DNA from: Promethearchaeota archaeon
GTDB taxonomy: Archaea > Asgardarchaeota > Lokiarchaeia > Sigynarchaeales > MK-D1
Direction: 5' to 3'
Length of the DNA stretch: 5,899 nucleotides
Assembly: GCA_016839865.1 (NCBI GenBank)
Contig: JAEOTN010000354.1
Coordinates: 1-5,899, forward strand
Position 1 is the first letter of the stretch. Each line of letters starts with the position of its first letter. Positions 4,879-5,899 of this stretch are shown one piece after another. The notes beneath the pieces were generated by a model. The model made no database searches and was not told the DNA's origin. It saw nothing but the letters and a program-made list of their open reading frames with translations. The position numbers and the translations under genes were made by a program.

Positions 4879-4988
4879 TGGGACAGGAGAGAATCGAACT
4901 CCCGACCACTCGGCCCCCAGCCGAGTATCAATCCGGTTTCCGCCTCATTGAAATAATGAGTGAAATTACCAGGCTAGACCACTGTCCC
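4879..4988 (-). tRNA. tRNA-Pro(GGG): tRNA-Pro(GGG) with a D-arm intron
   Basis: Minus-strand gene of 110 nt, spliced length 74 nt. The acceptor stem is GGGACAG/CTGTCCC with discriminator A and no encoded CCA. The anticodon stem CTCGG/CCGAG encloses loop CTGGGGG with anticodon GGG (4916-4918), reading proline CCC (and CCU). The T arm is GGGAG-TTCGATT-CTCTC. The 5' exon is 4967-4988 and the 3' exon 4879-4930. Joining them gives GTCTAGCCTGGTA-TGATA for the D arm, the form I recall for archaeal tRNA-Pro. A TATA-like GTATAGAAAA on the minus strand (5021-5030) would start transcription about 13 nt upstream. Confidence 0.93.
4931..4966 (-). other. 36-nt bulge-helix-bulge intron in tRNA-Pro
   Basis: The intron lies after the conserved A21 of the D loop (21/22), not at the common 37/38 site. 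A bulge-helix-bulge forms: exon CTGG (4969-4972) pairs with intron CCGG (4933-4936) as the central 4-bp helix with one U-G pair. The 3-nt bulges are TAA (4966-4968) and ATT (4930-4932). The inner stem is TTTC/GAAA, then CTCATT/AATGAG closed by ATTTC. Cutting after the second base of each bulge yields exactly the exons that rebuild a normal tRNA-Pro. This would be processed by the archaeal tRNA-splicing endonuclease. Confidence 0.85.
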
Positions 4989-5020
4989 TCGGGTATAGTA
5001 TCTCGAGTGTTTGTATCAAG

Positions 5021-5070
5021 TTTTCTATACTGAAAAATTTTTCTATATTGCTGTGTTATCAAGTATAAAT
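5021..5070. promoter_or_regulatory. Divergent tRNA promoter region
   Basis: The 100 bp between the two tRNA genes contains TTTTCTATA twice on the plus strand (5021-5029 and 5039-5047, 18 bp apart). The first, read on the minus strand as TATAGAAAA, is correctly placed for tRNA-Pro. CTATATT (5043-5049) is a plausible plus-strand TATA for tRNA-Arg; GTATAAAT (5063-5070) looks better by sequence but lies rather close to the tRNA. Confidence 0.4.
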
Positions 5071-5088
5071 TCATGTAGGTTAACTTAT

Positions 5089-5163
5089 GGGTCTGTAGTC
5101 TAGCATGGATAAGGTGCCGGCTTGCGGAGCCGGTTGTCGCAGGTTCAAATCCTGCCAGGCCCA
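5089..5163 (+). tRNA. tRNA-Arg(GCG): tRNA-Arg(GCG)
   Basis: An intronless 75-nt tRNA. The acceptor stem is GGGTCTG/CAGGCCC with one G-U pair and discriminator A, with no encoded CCA. The D arm has GTCT/AGGT with loop AGCATGGATA. The anticodon stem CCGGC/GCCGG holds loop TTGCGGA with anticodon GCG (5124-5126), decoding arginine CGC/CGU. The variable loop is TTGTC; the T arm is GCAGG-TTCAAAT-CCTGC. It is divergent from tRNA-Pro, and a short T4 run at 5169-5172 may end the transcript. Confidence 0.96.
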
Positions 5164-5250
5164 CTATCTTTTATTAACCATCCATTATTCACACTTGCTG
5201 ATTAGGATAAATGGAATTCATTTTTTCGCTGGGTTTAAAATCATCTCTAA

Positions 5251-5255
5251 GAGGT
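5251..5255 (+). promoter_or_regulatory. Shine-Dalgarno of the 97-residue ORF
   Basis: GAGGT lies 6 nt before the ATG at 5262, within AAGAGGTT. It is the main reason to accept this small ORF as a gene. Confidence 0.55.
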
Positions 5256-5261
5256 TAAACC

Positions 5262-5555
5262 ATGAGAAAAAAAAACACCATTCTCGGTGCTGGGTGTGCT
5301 GATAATCTAGCCCAGTTGATTGAAACAGAAAAGAATAATGAATTTTTAGAAGTTTTTAGAAAGGTGTCCCAATTAATGCGTATTCAAGAGGATACTCACT
5401 ACACTCATATATTAGCAAAAAACATACGTAGTATGGCCGCAGAGATTGAAATGAACTTGGACGAGTATTTGGATAAAAAAGGTGTACCATTTCGAACAGA
5501 GGTTTTTTTACTCATACTATTCCAAGAATTATTTGATAAATTTGTGACTGTGTAA
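5262..5555 (+). CDS. Small helical protein of unknown function
   Basis: A 97-residue protein that I do not recognise. It has a basic N-terminus (MRKKNT) followed by a short Gly/Ala segment (ILGAGCADNLAQ). The rest is mostly predicted amphipathic helix with alternating charged and hydrophobic residues (about 15-70), and a more hydrophobic C-terminal helix (FRTEVFLLILFQELFDKFVTV, from about 77) that is too charged to be a convincing membrane anchor. There is a single Cys and no zinc motif or P-loop. The good SD at 5251-5255 supports expression. It stands between tRNA-Arg and the putative mcm gene on the same strand, with 231 bp to the latter, so no operon is implied. It could be a small regulator or complex subunit; this is open. 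Confidence 0.6.
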   Translation: MRKKNTILGAGCADNLAQLIETEKNNEFLEVFRKVSQLMRIQEDTHYTHILAKNIRSMAAEIEMNLDEYLDKKGVPFRTEVFLLILFQELFDKFVTV

Positions 5556-5595
5556 ATGCAATTCAATAAATCTTAATAGTTAGTTTTTAGCGCAA

Positions 5596-5736
5596 CTATG
5601 AATAAGCCTCTGTATTTTTATTTCTAATAGTTTCTGTAAGTTCCTTAGAAAGACCTAAAGCGTTAATAATCGAGTTTAAATATCGCGACAAAAATATCTC
5701 ATTACCATATTTGCATTTGTCGGGATGTTTCTCCAT
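5596..5736 (-). CDS. Tentative 46-residue ORF antisense to the mcm upstream region
   Basis: The minus strand encodes MEKHPDKCKYGNEIF and on to a TAG at 5596-5598, 46 residues. The mix of charged and aliphatic residues (e.g. YLNSIINALGLSKELTETI) looks like a soluble helical peptide. The frame stays open a further 16 codons upstream without a start codon, until a TAG. There is no SD, and the start overlaps the TATA-like box proposed for mcm on the other strand. It may be chance in AT-rich DNA, or the remnant of a longer gene. Confidence 0.25.
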   Translation of the reverse strand: MEKHPDKCKYGNEIFLSRYLNSIINALGLSKELTETIRNKNTEAYS

Positions 5737-5778
5737 TAATATATGATAAAAGACTTCAAATAGTAGCCAAAACAGGGA
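5736..5778 (+). promoter_or_regulatory. Promoter and weak SD of the putative mcm gene
   Basis: TTAATATAT (5736-5744) is a good TATA candidate predicting a start near 5766. AGGGA (5774-5778), 8 nt before the ATG at 5787, is a weak SD in the resulting leader of about 20 nt. Confidence 0.4.
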
Positions 5779-5786
5779 ACAGAACT

Positions 5787-5899
5787 ATGGTACTTCAAGC
5801 CGGTCAACCCCCACAAGATCCGAAAGCGGAGTTTGTAGAATTTTTCAACAATTATGAAGATTCACCAAACCATTTCAAATACCGAGATGAGATTCAAAG
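5787..5899 (+). CDS. mcm: N-terminus of a probable MCM replicative helicase (cut by window end)
   Basis: An open frame starts at ATG 5787 and runs off the window; 37 complete codons are visible. After a short polar leader (MVLQAGQPPQDPK) comes FVEFFNNYEDSPNHFKYRDEIQ. Archaeal MCM proteins begin in this way: an F-x-x-F helix, a short polar loop, then Y-R-x-x-I before the rest of the N-terminal A domain. MCM is the hexameric 3'-5' DNA helicase of the replication fork. The call rests on roughly 25 residues, so it is tentative; the AAA+ core lies outside the window. The promoter and weak SD upstream support this start. Confidence 0.5.
   Translation, partial: MVLQAGQPPQDPKAEFVEFFNNYEDSPNHFKYRDEIQ

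Noticed and set aside
4941..4968. Alternative bulge-helix-bulge using TTTC/GAAA as the central helix and bulges TAA and GCG
   Set aside because: It would leave about 11 extra bases in the D arm; the CTGG/CCGG helix gives a normal mature tRNA-Pro.
4928..5164. Minus-strand 78-residue ORF
   Set aside because: It runs across parts of both tRNA genes, including the tRNA-Pro intron; tRNA structure explains the sequence.
5105..5302. Plus-strand 65-residue ORF
   Set aside because: It begins inside tRNA-Arg and ends within the 97-residue gene in another frame.
1..5899. CRISPR arrays, insertion sequences or defence islands
   Set aside because: No regularly spaced long repeats, transposase motifs or terminal inverted repeats are seen; the gene content is housekeeping.

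Overview
The window reads as a piece of a low-GC archaeal chromosome. The evidence is two Alba chromatin proteins, an archaeal/eukaryotic-type LSm (Sm-like) protein, a GPN-loop GTPase, what looks like the start of an MCM replicative helicase, a tRNA with a bulge-helix-bulge intron, TATA-type promoter elements together with GGAGG-type Shine-Dalgarno (SD) sites, and no tRNA-encoded CCA. A RING-H2 finger protein fused to TPR repeats, plus an Elongator-Elp6-like C-terminal fragment at the left edge, point toward an Asgard archaeon. That assignment is inference, not proof.

Layout. (1) 1-318, plus strand: 3' end of a gene whose start lies outside the window, a possible RecA-fold/Elp6-like protein. 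(2) 329-3938, minus strand: five genes transcribed right to left, namely a LeuA/homocitrate-type Claisen condensing enzyme (3938-2592), LSm (2496-2236), Alba B (2055-1732), Alba A (1514-1191) and the RING-TPR protein (1012-329). Gaps of about 95-220 bp, most with their own TATA-like box, suggest separate or partly coupled transcripts rather than one tight operon. (3) 4087-4866, plus strand: GPN-loop GTPase, divergent from the condensing enzyme. (4) 4879-5163: two divergent tRNA genes, tRNA-Pro(GGG) on the minus strand with a 36-nt intron in the D arm and tRNA-Arg(GCG) on the plus strand, with about 100 bp between them. (5) 5262-5555: an unrecognised 97-residue small protein. (6) 5787-end: the first 37 residues of a probable MCM helicase. 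A tentative 46-codon ORF lies antisense between the last two.

Functional reading. Most genes are informational: DNA/RNA binding (two Albas, LSm), RNA-polymerase or complex-assembly GTPase (GPN), tRNAs, replication (MCM) and possibly tRNA wobble modification (Elp6-like fragment). The condensing enzyme is the only metabolic gene and has no leucine-pathway neighbours here, so its substrate is left open. Nothing indicates mobile DNA, CRISPR or a defence island. The most unusual items are the RING-TPR protein (candidate archaeal E3 ubiquitin ligase), the non-canonical tRNA-Pro intron with a clear bulge-helix-bulge fold, the Elp6-like fragment, and repeat/palindrome structure in the leaders of the two alba genes. 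No intergenic stretch exceeds 300 bp.
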